Positions 23,793 through 33,062 of a DNA stretch of 64,000 nt are shown here, piece after piece. How positions within the stretch are numbered: position 1 is the first letter of the stretch; each line of letters begins with the position of its first letter. Both the position numbers and the translations under genes were made by a program. Location: positions 1-64,000 of the forward strand of contig JBHELB010000010.1 in the NCBI GenBank assembly GCA_041859045.1. Direction: 5' to 3'. This DNA comes from JBHELB01 sp041859045. GTDB lineage: Bacteria > Hydrogenedentota > Hydrogenedentia > Hydrogenedentales > SLHB01. The notes under the pieces are model-generated. The model saw nothing but the letters and a program-made list of their open reading frames with translations. It had not been told where the DNA came from and did no database searches.

Positions 23793-26114
23793 CTAGTTCC
23801 TGTCCAATATTTCCCGGATCTTGCGCAAGAGCGTGTCCGAGGAATAGGGCTTCTGGATAAGCTCAAACCCGGCGTCGAGTTCAAAGCCGGCATGTAATGC
23901 GTTGGTGCTATAGCCGCTGGAGAAAAGAAAGCGGGGGCAGGGCTTCTTTTCCCGCAGAATATCGTAGACCTTATGCCCGCTTAGTTCCGGCATCACCAAG
24001 TCCAACAAGACCAACTCGATTGGGTGTGCGCATTCCTCAAAAATGCGCAACACTTCCTTCCCGTTGCTTGCGGTTAATACCGTGTATCCCGCCTGGGTCA
24101 AAACGCGGGCCACAAGATTGCGTACGGCATCGTCGTCTTCCGCGAGCACAAGCGTTTCGGTTCCGCCGGAGGGATTTCCCAGGATCTTGTTACTCACTGC
24201 CGAAGCGTTGCGCTCGATGATGGGCAAATAGACCTTGAATATTGTGCCGCGCCCCACCTCGCTGTAAGCCTGGATTGTGCCTTGGTGCTGTTTTACGATC
24301 CCATATACAGTCGCCAGTCCAAGTCCCGTTCCCTTTCCCACATCCTTGGTGGTGAAGAAAGGTTCAAAAATGTGCCCCATGATCTCGGAGGTCATCCCGC
24401 AGCCGGTGTCGGTAACGCTCAAGAGCACGTAACGACCCGGTTGCGCCCATGCGTGCGCGCCGCAGTAATCGTCGTCGAGAACGACATTCTCCGTTTCGAT
24501 GCTCAGCGTGCCGCCCTCCGTCATGGCATCCCGGGCGTTTACGCAGAGGTTCATCAGCATTTGTTCCATCTGCCCGCGATCGGCGTGAATCGTCCCCAAG
24601 CGATAGCCCGCGAGAACATTCACCTTGATGTCTTCGCCGATGACACGTTTGAGCATTTTCATGAGGCTCTGAATGACCTCATTTAGATCCAAGTCCTCCA
24701 TTTTGAGAACCTGCCGGCGACTGAACGCCAGCAACTGCCGCGTCAGCGCGCTGGCGCGATCCGCGCCGTTGGAGATTTCCTCAACAAAAGCATAGAGTTC
24801 CCCTTCCGCCGGCAAACGCTCCAGCAACATGCTGCTATATCCGAGCACCGCCTGAAGGATGTTGTTGAAATCATGCGCCACCCCTCCCGCCAGTTGTCCG
24901 ATCGCCTCCATCTTTTGCGCTTGTCGCAGTTGCTGCTCGAGCAGTAGGCGCTGAGTGACATCGCGTTCGACGGCTACGAAGTTAATGATTTGTCCAGAAG
25001 GGCTTATCACGGGCGAAATCGTGGCTTCGGTTTCAAACAGCGCGCCGTCTTTGCGCTTGTTGACAAAATGGCCAATCCACACCTTTCCCTCGGTAATCGT
25101 GCTCCAGAGGTTTTCATAAAACGAGGGCGGATGCTGGTCGCTCTTGAGAAATCGGGGAGTCAGGCCGATGACCTCATCCCAATCATATCGGGTCAGTTGC
25201 AGGAATGCGGGGTTGGCGTATCGAATGATGCCCGTGGCGTCCGTGACCAGAATAGCCTCGCCGGTTTGCTCCACCGCCATGGCCAACCTCAGGCGATCCT
25301 GCTCGAGTTGCCTGTGAAGGGTGATATCGATGACGCTGGCCATAGCGCCCGTGGAGTGTCCGTCAATATCATGGAGCTGGGAAATGCGCATCTGAGCCAG
25401 TAGGGTGGAGCCATCCTTGCGGCGCAGTAAGCCTTCATGCACGCCTGCGGCGCTTTCTTGCCATTGAATGGAGCCTTGCGCGAACGGATTTTCCTCGGAA
25501 AACGCCGAATAAGGAAGACCGATCATCTCCTCGGGCGCATATCCCAACGTTTCCGCCATGTAGGAATTCGCGAACGTCGTCTTTCCATCGGTATCAACGG
25601 CCCATATCCCCTCTTGAAGGCTTTCAAGCAATTCGTGGTAGCTTTTGCGGCTCTCCTCGAGCGCGAGCGTTCGCTTCTCAACGAGACTCTCCAAATGCTT
25701 TCTATATTCTTCATTCTCTTCTTCAAGTCGATAGCGCTCATCGTCCAATTTCTTGATTCGCGCTGCGGTCGCCACCGCTTTGAGCAGCACGTCCTTGTTG
25801 AGCGGTTTAAAGAGGTAGTCAGTTGCGCCCGCGCGCAAGGCTTCCGACGCAGTCTCCACCGTGGGCTCGCCGGTCATCATAATCACCTGCGCGCGCGGCG
25901 CGGCATCGCGAATCGCATGCAACAGCATCACGCCGTTCATTTGCGGCAGTATGATGTCCGTGATAACCACATCGAAGGGAGCCTTGCCGAGAAGGGCCAA
26001 CGCCTCCTTCGCGTCCTCTGCCAAGGAAACGTCATACCCAGCCTCTTTCAGAAATTCCCGGAACGTAAACCGGATGCTTTTTTCATCGTCCACGACGAGT
26101 ACCCTGACGCCCAC
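23793..26114 (-). CDS. Hybrid histidine kinase: receiver, two PAS, kinase, receiver
   Basis: A roughly 773-aa cytoplasmic hybrid kinase. It has an N-terminal receiver (VLVVDDEKSIRF; VVITDIILPQMNG), two PAS domains, a kinase core with H-box GQLAGGVAHDFNNILQAVLGY and GTGLGLATVYGIVKQHQG, and a C-terminal receiver (LVLAEDDDAV; LVLLDLVMPELSG). The H-box wording is the HDFNN type common in hybrid kinases. The GTG at 26114 has GAGGGGG about 8 nt upstream and lies 13 nt behind the previous stop; a start at ATG 26144 would overlap the upstream gene and lacks a ribosome site. Confidence 0.87.
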   Translation of the reverse strand: MGVRVLVVDDEKSIRFTFREFLKEAGYDVSLAEDAKEALALLGKAPFDVVITDIILPQMNGVMLLHAIRDAAPRAQVIMMTGEPTVETASEALRAGATDYLFKPLNKDVLLKAVATAARIKKLDDERYRLEEENEEYRKHLESLVEKRTLALEESRKSYHELLESLQEGIWAVDTDGKTTFANSYMAETLGYAPEEMIGLPYSAFSEENPFAQGSIQWQESAAGVHEGLLRRKDGSTLLAQMRISQLHDIDGHSTGAMASVIDITLHRQLEQDRLRLAMAVEQTGEAILVTDATGIIRYANPAFLQLTRYDWDEVIGLTPRFLKSDQHPPSFYENLWSTITEGKVWIGHFVNKRKDGALFETEATISPVISPSGQIINFVAVERDVTQRLLLEQQLRQAQKMEAIGQLAGGVAHDFNNILQAVLGYSSMLLERLPAEGELYAFVEEISNGADRASALTRQLLAFSRRQVLKMEDLDLNEVIQSLMKMLKRVIGEDIKVNVLAGYRLGTIHADRGQMEQMLMNLCVNARDAMTEGGTLSIETENVVLDDDYCGAHAWAQPGRYVLLSVTDTGCGMTSEIMGHIFEPFFTTKDVGKGTGLGLATVYGIVKQHQGTIQAYSEVGRGTIFKVYLPIIERNASAVSNKILGNPSGGTETLVLAEDDDAVRNLVARVLTQAGYTVLTASNGKEVLRIFEECAHPIELVLLDLVMPELSGHKVYDILREKKPCPRFLFSSGYSTNALHAGFELDAGFELIQKPYSSDTLLRKIREILDRN

Positions 26115-26127
26115 TAAACTTTCCCCC

Positions 26128-29100
26128 TCATTCCACGACGTCATCGCCGCTATCTGTCGGAGCGACTGGAAGATCCACGTGGAATCGTGTGTACATATTC
26201 GGTTCAGATTCGATCGTTATCCGCCCTCCGTGCTCAGTCACTATGCCGTGACTGATCGACAATCCGAGGCCTGTCCCTATTCCTCGCGGCTTGGTGGTGA
26301 AAAAGGGATCGAACATCTGCTCATGAACCTCGGCCGGAATCCCCTTGCCGTGGTCCTCGACAGTTATCCGCAGCCACGATGCGTTGTCGTCGACAAGCAC
26401 ACCGGCGGAGATGCGCATGATTTTGTTGGGATCGTATCCCGGATACCGCTCGTTCAACGCGTCGCGAGCATTGGTCATCAAGTTGAGGAGAACCTGCTGG
26501 ATCTGCTGAGAGCGGCAAAGCAGCCGGGGAAGTTCCTCCGGAACGTCCACCTCAATTGCGATTTGATCGTGGCGGATGACTGTCCGGATCAGACCGAACA
26601 CCGCATCCAGAATGTCTATGGGCCGGGCGGGGCTGTGCGATTGCTTTTCTTGTCGGGCATACGTGAGTAGATTGCTCACGATCGCGGCGATTCGCTTCGA
26701 CTCGTGAATGATCTCTCGGGCAAACTCGCGCACGATCTCTTCGCGCTCGTCGAGACGCTCGAGAATTAGTTGCGCATAGTTCAAGACGCCGGTGATGGGG
26801 TTGTTGATTTCGTGCGCCACGCCGCCCGCAAGCAGGCCAATGGATTCCGTTTTCTGTTGCTGCCGTAGGGCCATCTCCATTTCCTGGCGTTCGCGCTCCA
26901 TAATCTCGCGCTTGCGCTCCATCTCAATGCCATTCAACGCAAAAGCAATATCCCCCGTCATCTCCTCGAATAGATTCTCCTCCTCGTCGTCCGCACCGAG
27001 TGGATGCTCCGTAGAAACAAGGAGATAGCCGAAAGAGGCGTTGTTGTGCACAAGCGGGGCGCACATGCAATTGTTTTGCTCGCAATCCTCGACGATGGGG
27101 CAGGTCTTGCACACGGTGTGTGGGTCCGTAACAAAGTACACCCCGTCGTGCCGCTGCGCTTCATAGCAGCAAGGCGGCAGGATTCCCCGGCTCAAGTTCT
27201 CGCTCAGAGGGGCAAAAAGCGTGCCCAGTCCTGCTTCCACATAGGTGTGCGGAACCCCATTCGCATCAGTCAGAATCGTCAGCGCGGCGCTATATCCGCG
27301 CTCTTCCACCAATAGATTGCAGGCTTCCTGAACGAGTTTCTTCGGCTCCTTTTCGTGAATAATCAGCTTGTTAACGTCGCGGATCGCACGCAAGACGCGG
27401 TTGAGATGTTCGATCCTGCGTTGCCCCTGCTTCTGTGCGGTGATGTCGCGGATCGTGCACTGAATCACCTTGCGATTACTTGCGACGTAGACATTGCTGA
27501 CAAACTCCACATCGATTTCCCGGTCTTGAGTAATTTGGATCGGCACGTCCTCATATCGAACATATCCGTGATGGAGCAGCTCCTGGAAGCAACCTTGATC
27601 GGAAGCAATCCCCTCGAAAAGTCCGAGTTCCCAAAATTTCTTACCGGCCAACGCGTCGTACCGAATATTCAAGAGTTCGATAAGAAACGGATTCGCATCA
27701 AGTACCACGCCCGTTTCCGCATCGAGAACCAGAATGCCGTCTTTCGCCGCTTCAAAAAGACGGCGATAGCGGGCTTCTGAAGCGCGGAGCGCCTCCTCTG
27801 CTCTTCTGTGCTCCGTGATGTCCCGGAAAATGCCGAGAATGCCCACTATTTCGTTATTCGCATCCCGCACGGGCGTTTTGACGGTGAGAATCCATGTCTC
27901 CTTGCCCTGCTGTAAATACCTCTCCTCAAACTCCTCCGTTTCGCCCGTTCCCATGACATGGCGGTCATCCGCGCGATACTTTGAGGCAAGTTCCTCCGGG
28001 AAAAAATCGAGATCGGTTTTGCCTGCGGCTTCTTCTGGACTTACCCCCAGATCTTGAGCCAAATTCTCACTGACGGAAACGTACCTCGACTCTCTGTCCT
28101 TCATGAAAATCTTCTGCGGGATGTTCTGCACCAGGGTTCTATACCGCGCTTCGCTATCCTGCAATGCCTTGCGCGCGGCATGTTCGCCGGTTTGATCGCG
28201 AAACACGAGCACCACCCCCGTGGTCGCTCCGTCTGCGCCCTGAATCGGGGCGGCGCTATCGGCAATCGGGTGCTCCACGCCATCCCGCGAGATGAGGAGG
28301 GTGTGGTTTGCCAAACCGACAATGCTTCCTTCGCTCAGAACCTTCTGTACCGGATTCTCCACTCTCTTTCGCGTGCTTTCGTTGACGATGTGAAAGACCT
28401 CGTCGAGCGGATGTCCCAAGGCTTCGGCGTTGCTCCATCCCGTGAGGTATTCGGCAACAGGATTCAGCACTTGAACCCGGCCCGTGGCGTCCGTCGCAAT
28501 CACCGCGTCGCCCACGCTCATGAGTGTCATGCGGTGGCGCTCTTCGCTTTCCCGCAACGCCTCGGCGGCTAAGTACCTTTCTCGGTAGAAATGAAGCCGT
28601 TGTTGTCGCCAGATGAGCCCCACACATGCGCCCGCCCCGAGAAGCAACGCCGCGGCGAGCGCGACAACCTGCCACAACTTCTCACGCAGCGGGCCGTAAA
28701 TCTCCGACATGTCCATCCGTGCGACCAATCCCCACGGCGAATCCGGAATGCTGCATACATACGCCACCACTGGGATGCCCCGGTAGTCCGTTCCCTCCAT
28801 AGTCCCCTGCACGCCTAGAGCCGCCTGGGCGGCGGGCAAGAGAGTGTCGTCCAGAGATCTACGCAGGCTAAGCGCGGCGTCTTTTTTGAAACGGAGTTCG
28901 TTCAAGAAGACAACCTCGTTGCCCTCGCGTCGCACGATCAGCGTCTCGGCCGTCTCGCTAGGCGTAGGCCAGCTATTGATCAATGGGTATAAGTACGTTT
29001 TCGGATCGATTCGAAAGACGAGAACGCCAAGCGGCTTATGCGCGTCTTGCTCATCGGGAATCGGAACGAGAATACTCAAATATACGGGGCGATCCGGGGC

Positions 29101-30237
29101 GTCACGATAGAAATCGAGAAAGTCGGCCTTTCCCACGTGAAGCGTTTTCGAGAAGTTTTCCCTAATTCTTGGAAAAACCGCTTCAGGGGCGTCCGGCGCG
29201 GAGATGCGTTCGGTGCACTGGGCATCGAGCAGGGAAATGCGGTCGTAGTGATACGCGGCCTGAACTTGGCTTAGCCAAGTCCGGATTCGTTCTCGCGCGT
29301 CAGGGTCTTCTGGAACGCCGAAATATCGCTTGACAAGCCCGGAAAAATCCTTGTTCTTGTGAAAAACCTCCGCGTCGCCCAGGCGTTCTTTGCGCCATTG
29401 CACAATTTCGTTGACCTTGAGTTCGGCGACGCCCGAGAGCAGACGTTCCGTCTCGGTTCGGTAGTGGCGCTCATAGCTGCGTTGATAAAGCGCTCCCGTT
29501 ACAACAATGCCGATGGACAAAAGAACGAACACCAGGATGAATCGGTACGAAGCCTGTTTGCTTGTTTCGCTTGAACGCCCGGAAATCCTAAGCTGCGATA
29601 TGGCCAACGCCAGAAGACCTATTCCCAGCGCCACAAAGGCCAAGCTCGTGGTTGCCGCAGGAGGAATGAATTGGCCGGAATAGAGCAACGGATCGCCGTA
29701 TAGGTAGGCGAGAAGTAGAACAAAAAAGAGCGTGACCACGACGCTTGACAGAAGCATCGTCGTGAAAGAGCGCCAGACGCGGGGGACAGGGGATAGGGAC
29801 AATGAGAGCAGCAATCCCATTCCCGCGAGCACAAAACCAAGCGCCGTTAAGGGGGACATATGTCCTATGGGAACGCCAGCCACCATCTCCTCGGTTTTGA
29901 AGCCAAGAGTCTCAATTCCCAGATAGATCCGCTGCGCGGATAAGGAGAGTAGTAACAATCCTACGAGACATCCCAGGAGACTCGCCGACAGGCTTGCCCA
30001 GTAGAGGCCTTTCCGCAGGGGGATTTTGGGACGGAAAGTGAGCACGAGCCCGTATAGCAGGAAGAGAACCGCCGTACTCGGCGCCATCGGAATCTTGCCC
30101 GATCCCAAGCTGCTCAGGAACGGGATGGCGAAGATCCATCCGAGTAGCGCCGCCGCGCCCGCAGCACCCGCTAACATGCCGCAGGCACGAATCAGACGGT
30201 TATACGGGATTTTTCCTTGGGTAGCGTCGTTTTCCAT
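26128..30237 (-). CDS. Large membrane sensor histidine kinase with GAF and three PAS domains
   Basis: First gene of the operon; 1369 aa. About seven hydrophobic segments fill residues 15-255. A periplasmic Cache-like sensor (about 260-530) ends at the helix VVALAAALLLGAGACVGLIW. Three PAS domains (about 565-935) follow, then a GAF domain (about 945-1110) with a striking Cys set (PPCCYE, VCKTCP, EDCEQNNCMCAP). The kinase core has GLLAGGVAHEINNPITGVLN, NLMTNARDAL and GIGTGLGLSISHGI. There is no receiver; the downstream genes supply them. Probably the membrane input of the pathway. Confidence 0.88.
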   Translation of the reverse strand: MENDATQGKIPYNRLIRACGMLAGAAGAAALLGWIFAIPFLSSLGSGKIPMAPSTAVLFLLYGLVLTFRPKIPLRKGLYWASLSASLLGCLVGLLLLSLSAQRIYLGIETLGFKTEEMVAGVPIGHMSPLTALGFVLAGMGLLLSLSLSPVPRVWRSFTTMLLSSVVVTLFFVLLLAYLYGDPLLYSGQFIPPAATTSLAFVALGIGLLALAISQLRISGRSSETSKQASYRFILVFVLLSIGIVVTGALYQRSYERHYRTETERLLSGVAELKVNEIVQWRKERLGDAEVFHKNKDFSGLVKRYFGVPEDPDARERIRTWLSQVQAAYHYDRISLLDAQCTERISAPDAPEAVFPRIRENFSKTLHVGKADFLDFYRDAPDRPVYLSILVPIPDEQDAHKPLGVLVFRIDPKTYLYPLINSWPTPSETAETLIVRREGNEVVFLNELRFKKDAALSLRRSLDDTLLPAAQAALGVQGTMEGTDYRGIPVVAYVCSIPDSPWGLVARMDMSEIYGPLREKLWQVVALAAALLLGAGACVGLIWRQQRLHFYRERYLAAEALRESEERHRMTLMSVGDAVIATDATGRVQVLNPVAEYLTGWSNAEALGHPLDEVFHIVNESTRKRVENPVQKVLSEGSIVGLANHTLLISRDGVEHPIADSAAPIQGADGATTGVVLVFRDQTGEHAARKALQDSEARYRTLVQNIPQKIFMKDRESRYVSVSENLAQDLGVSPEEAAGKTDLDFFPEELASKYRADDRHVMGTGETEEFEERYLQQGKETWILTVKTPVRDANNEIVGILGIFRDITEHRRAEEALRASEARYRRLFEAAKDGILVLDAETGVVLDANPFLIELLNIRYDALAGKKFWELGLFEGIASDQGCFQELLHHGYVRYEDVPIQITQDREIDVEFVSNVYVASNRKVIQCTIRDITAQKQGQRRIEHLNRVLRAIRDVNKLIIHEKEPKKLVQEACNLLVEERGYSAALTILTDANGVPHTYVEAGLGTLFAPLSENLSRGILPPCCYEAQRHDGVYFVTDPHTVCKTCPIVEDCEQNNCMCAPLVHNNASFGYLLVSTEHPLGADDEEENLFEEMTGDIAFALNGIEMERKREIMERERQEMEMALRQQQKTESIGLLAGGVAHEINNPITGVLNYAQLILERLDEREEIVREFAREIIHESKRIAAIVSNLLTYARQEKQSHSPARPIDILDAVFGLIRTVIRHDQIAIEVDVPEELPRLLCRSQQIQQVLLNLMTNARDALNERYPGYDPNKIMRISAGVLVDDNASWLRITVEDHGKGIPAEVHEQMFDPFFTTKPRGIGTGLGLSISHGIVTEHGGRITIESEPNMYTRFHVDLPVAPTDSGDDVVE

Positions 30238-30572
30238 AGCTCCCCTCTGGAGATGTCTTTTTCAGTATCTTGTGCCGGAGACTTCCTTTTTCCAAAAACT
30301 CTCCTTGTAACCCGATCTACTCCCGAGCGTTCTCTGGAGTTCCAGTCGTCTCCGCTGAACTCGACGACTCTTCTCCTCAAAAGAATACGAGGACATTGGA
30401 AAACATCCGTATCAGTATTAGTATCTTATGTCAAGAGGGACTTATTGTCAACACTTATCTCTCGATGCTCGCGATTTTTCCGTGATAAATACAATAAAAA
30501 CAAGCATCGAATTCGCAGCTTCTCTGTGCTAGGCTTGTCTAGGTGCTGGGGGAATCTCGTGGAGGGGATGGC
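30238..30572. other. AT-rich divergent intergenic region
   Basis: The 335-nt gap holds the tandem minus-strand promoters and a hairpin AGTCGTC/GACGACT (30344-30350 and 30363-30369) in the kinase leader. A TACAAT at 30490-30495 could serve as a -10 box for the plus-strand lipoprotein, but its -35 is poor. No RNA gene seen. Confidence 0.5.
30406..30451 (-). promoter_or_regulatory. Tandem overlapping sigma70-like promoters of the signalling operon
   Basis: On the minus strand a perfect TTGACA (30451-30446) lies 17 nt before TAAGAT (30428-30423). A second perfect TTGACA (30434-30429) lies inside the first spacer, 17 nt before TACGGA (30411-30406). The leader to the kinase ATG at 30237 would be about 160-180 nt. 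Confidence 0.65.
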
Positions 30573-31484
30573 ATGAGACAGAGTATGAAGGGGCGCTTGT
30601 TCGTTCCCGTATTTCCGCTGTTGGCGTTGGCATTGTTCGCCGGATGCGAGAAAAAGACCGACCTGAAACTGCGTCTTCCCGTCGGCAGCGAGTACCGGGT
30701 GCGTATGGAGACGAACATGTCTCAGACGTTCAACAACGCGAACGTACCGGACAGTATGAAGACCACAATGGACTTCAAAGTGTTGAGCGTTGCCGATGAT
30801 GGCGCGATGACGCTGCATTTTACTTGCGTTGAGTTCCAAGAGGATTTGGGGTTCTTCTCGCTTCCCGCGGTTCCCAAAAGTCTTGTCGAAGCGAAGATGA
30901 GCGCGGCGAGGGCGGTAGTTGGTACGGAGTTTACGCTCGTTATCACTCCCCTGGGCAAGGTGGCCAGCATTGAGGGACTCGGCGCTGCTGAGCAGAAGGC
31001 GTTGGCGGCGCTCAATCAAGGGCAGTGGCGCGCCACGGCTGAGAGAGACGTCCGTGCGTACTTTCGTGAATCCAATATCAAGAGTTTTGTCGAGGCCGCG
31101 TTCGACTGTTATCCGGCGCAATCGGTGTTTCCGGGCGAATCATGGACGGCGACGAAAGAGGCCGTAAACGCCGGGGCAGGGATTTCGATGAAGACGGATC
31201 TTTCGTTCACGCTGAAGCAGCTCGAGGCCGACCGCGTCACCATCGCAGTCACGGCCAAATTCTCGCCAGGCGTGCAAAATGAGGATGCAGGAACGGTTCG
31301 CTACACTCTAAGCGGCACCGGCGCCGGCGAGTATGAACTTGAACCGGTGACGGGACTTCCCATTAAGCAGAAGACGGAACAAGAGCTGACAGGCCAGATT
31401 CGATTCGAAGAAGGAGAGGCTGCCGGGCTGTCGGTCGATGTCAAGCAGAAGGGGTTTGTCCTCACCGAGATCTGGGCGAAATAG
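30573..31484 (+). CDS. DUF6263-like lipoprotein
   Basis: A 303-aa exported lipoprotein. The signal peptide ends in the lipobox LFAGC near residue 24. The mature part starts KLRLPVGSEYRVRMETNMSQ and has a repeated beta-rich pattern with paired VTAVADDGA/VADDGAMTLHF-like strands, matching my recollection of DUF6263 proteins, whose function is unknown. GGAGGGG lies 5 nt before the ATG at 30573. It is divergent from the signalling operon and followed by a gap of 99 nt. Envelope location is predicted; role unknown. Confidence 0.75.
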   Translation: MRQSMKGRLFVPVFPLLALALFAGCEKKTDLKLRLPVGSEYRVRMETNMSQTFNNANVPDSMKTTMDFKVLSVADDGAMTLHFTCVEFQEDLGFFSLPAVPKSLVEAKMSAARAVVGTEFTLVITPLGKVASIEGLGAAEQKALAALNQGQWRATAERDVRAYFRESNIKSFVEAAFDCYPAQSVFPGESWTATKEAVNAGAGISMKTDLSFTLKQLEADRVTIAVTAKFSPGVQNEDAGTVRYTLSGTGAGEYELEPVTGLPIKQKTEQELTGQIRFEEGEAAGLSVDVKQKGFVLTEIWAK

Positions 31485-31583
31485 CGGCTCGCTCTCCCAT
31501 CGCTCCCGCGTAGACGGCCCAAGAAAGGCTTTCCCCGCGCGCCGTGCGGCTGGACCGCGCGGATACCTGCCCTGCGTACTGCT

Positions 31584-32108
31584 TTGTACGTTGTGGGGTT
31601 TCCGGGGCGGGTGCTGTTCTTTTTGCGCGACGCCGGGGTGGTGGAGTACTCTCTGGCGCAACTAGAGACCAATCCCATGCCATTCGATCACGACACCGTA
31701 GAGTCCGCACTGTCGGAACTCGCTGTATTGCCCGAGGCGGCGCGCACGCGGGTGGCGGGGCATCTGTATGCGGTACTGGAGTTGGCGATGGGACGGCGCT
31801 CCCGAGGCGAGTCGGCGACGGGGGTGTGGACGCGTCTGCGGCGCGTGCTGTTCATGCGGGGGGTGCTTCGCCTTCCGCCGTGGCCTGCCGCGCGGAAATG
31901 GACAGGGCTGGAGGACGCGGACGAACGTTGCCCGCCGGAACGCCTTGAGTCGTTGCTCGAGGAATACCTCGCATTGGTGCAGGCGGGCGAATTGTGCCCC
32001 GCGCCGCACCCGTATCTCGGGGAAATCGGCGTGGATGGCTGGTCACGATTTTTGCAGAAGTACATCGAGCGCATTCTCGAAGCGCCGATAGGAAAGGACA
32101 CGAAGTGA
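31584..32108 (+). CDS. Hypothetical protein coupled to the epimerase gene
   Basis: Not recognised. The 174-aa frame (TTG start; an ATG at 31677 gives 143 aa) has GC-rich third positions like real neighbours, so coding is likely although the start is unsure. The product is soluble, Glu/Leu/Arg-rich and mostly helical, with one Trp-containing basic central segment. Its TGA overlaps the GTG of the epimerase gene, which implies translational coupling and a shared pathway, perhaps sugar-nucleotide or polysaccharide synthesis. No ribosome site stands out at either start. Confidence 0.6.
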   Translation: MYVVGFPGRVLFFLRDAGVVEYSLAQLETNPMPFDHDTVESALSELAVLPEAARTRVAGHLYAVLELAMGRRSRGESATGVWTRLRRVLFMRGVLRLPPWPAARKWTGLEDADERCPPERLESLLEEYLALVQAGELCPAPHPYLGEIGVDGWSRFLQKYIERILEAPIGKDTK

Positions 32109-33055
32109 AGCGCGTTTTGATCACCGGCGCGGCGGGGTTCATAGGCTCTCATCTGGCGGAGGCGCTGCTGGCGCGTGGGAATGCCGTGGCGGGGGTGGAC
32201 TGCTTTAACGACTACTACGACCCTGCGATCAAGCGCCGTAACGTCGCCAAGGTGCTGGGGCATGCGCAATACACCTTGCACGAGTTCGACATCTGCGACG
32301 AGGCGCGCGTGCGCGGGCTGTTCGAGTCTTGGCGGCCGGATGTCGTCGTGCACCTTGCCGCGCGCGCGGGGGTACGCCCTTCGCTCCAAGCGCCAAACTT
32401 GTACCACGAGGTCAATGTCATCGGTTCGCAGCATATTCTTGATGCGTGTCGCGATTACCCAGTGTCGCACCTCGTCTTCGCGTCGAGTTCCTCCGTCTAC
32501 GGCGGGCTGACGCAGACGCCGTTCACCGAGACGATGGACATTTCGCGCCCGATCAGCCCGTACGCCGCCACCAAGCGCATGAACGAGCTTATGGGCCACG
32601 TCTACCACCATGTCTACGGGCTCAAAGTCACCATGCTGCGTTTTTTCACGGTGTACGGCCCGCGCCAACGGCCGGACATGGCCATTCACCAGTTTGCTCG
32701 CGCGATCGAAGAGGGGTGCGCGCTCAAGATGTTCGGCGATGGCTCGACCCGGCGCGACTACACCTATATCGACGACTGCATCGACGGCATTGTGCGCGCG
32801 GTGGATACGCCGTTTGGTTTCGAGATCTTCAATCTGGGCGAACAACACACGACGAGTCTGCGCGAACTGATCGATCTGATCTCCGCGGCGGTCGGAAAAC
32901 CCGCAATACTCGATCCGCAACCGCTGCAGCCCGGCGACGTCGAAGTGACGTACGCCGATATTCGCAAGGCCCGCGAGTTGCTGGGGTATAACCCCGGGGT
33001 CTCGATGGAAGAAGGGCTGCGGCGCTTTGTGGAGTGGCGGCGCAATCCGGCGTGA
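32105..33055 (+). CDS. NAD-dependent nucleotide-sugar 4-epimerase (UDP-glucuronate type)
   Basis: An extended SDR of 316 aa. The NAD-binding Rossmann motif GAAGFIGSHLAEALL is at residues 7-21. The catalytic set is the serine in FASSSSVYGG and YAATK (tyrosine and lysine) near residue 150. The segment MLRFFTVYGPRQRPDMAIHQF and the ending typical of the UDP-glucuronate 4-epimerase group make UDP-galacturonate synthesis for surface polysaccharide the likely role. The GTG overlaps the upstream stop (GTGA) and has AAGGA 6 nt before it; the frame extends further upstream only as a shadow. Confidence 0.9.
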   Translation: MKRVLITGAAGFIGSHLAEALLARGNAVAGVDCFNDYYDPAIKRRNVAKVLGHAQYTLHEFDICDEARVRGLFESWRPDVVVHLAARAGVRPSLQAPNLYHEVNVIGSQHILDACRDYPVSHLVFASSSSVYGGLTQTPFTETMDISRPISPYAATKRMNELMGHVYHHVYGLKVTMLRFFTVYGPRQRPDMAIHQFARAIEEGCALKMFGDGSTRRDYTYIDDCIDGIVRAVDTPFGFEIFNLGEQHTTSLRELIDLISAAVGKPAILDPQPLQPGDVEVTYADIRKARELLGYNPGVSMEEGLRRFVEWRRNPA

Positions 33056-33062
33056 TGCGGGG

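Noticed and set aside
30344..30369. Hairpin in the kinase leader as a riboswitch
   Set aside because: Only one simple 7-bp stem is visible, with no conserved ligand-pocket sequence.
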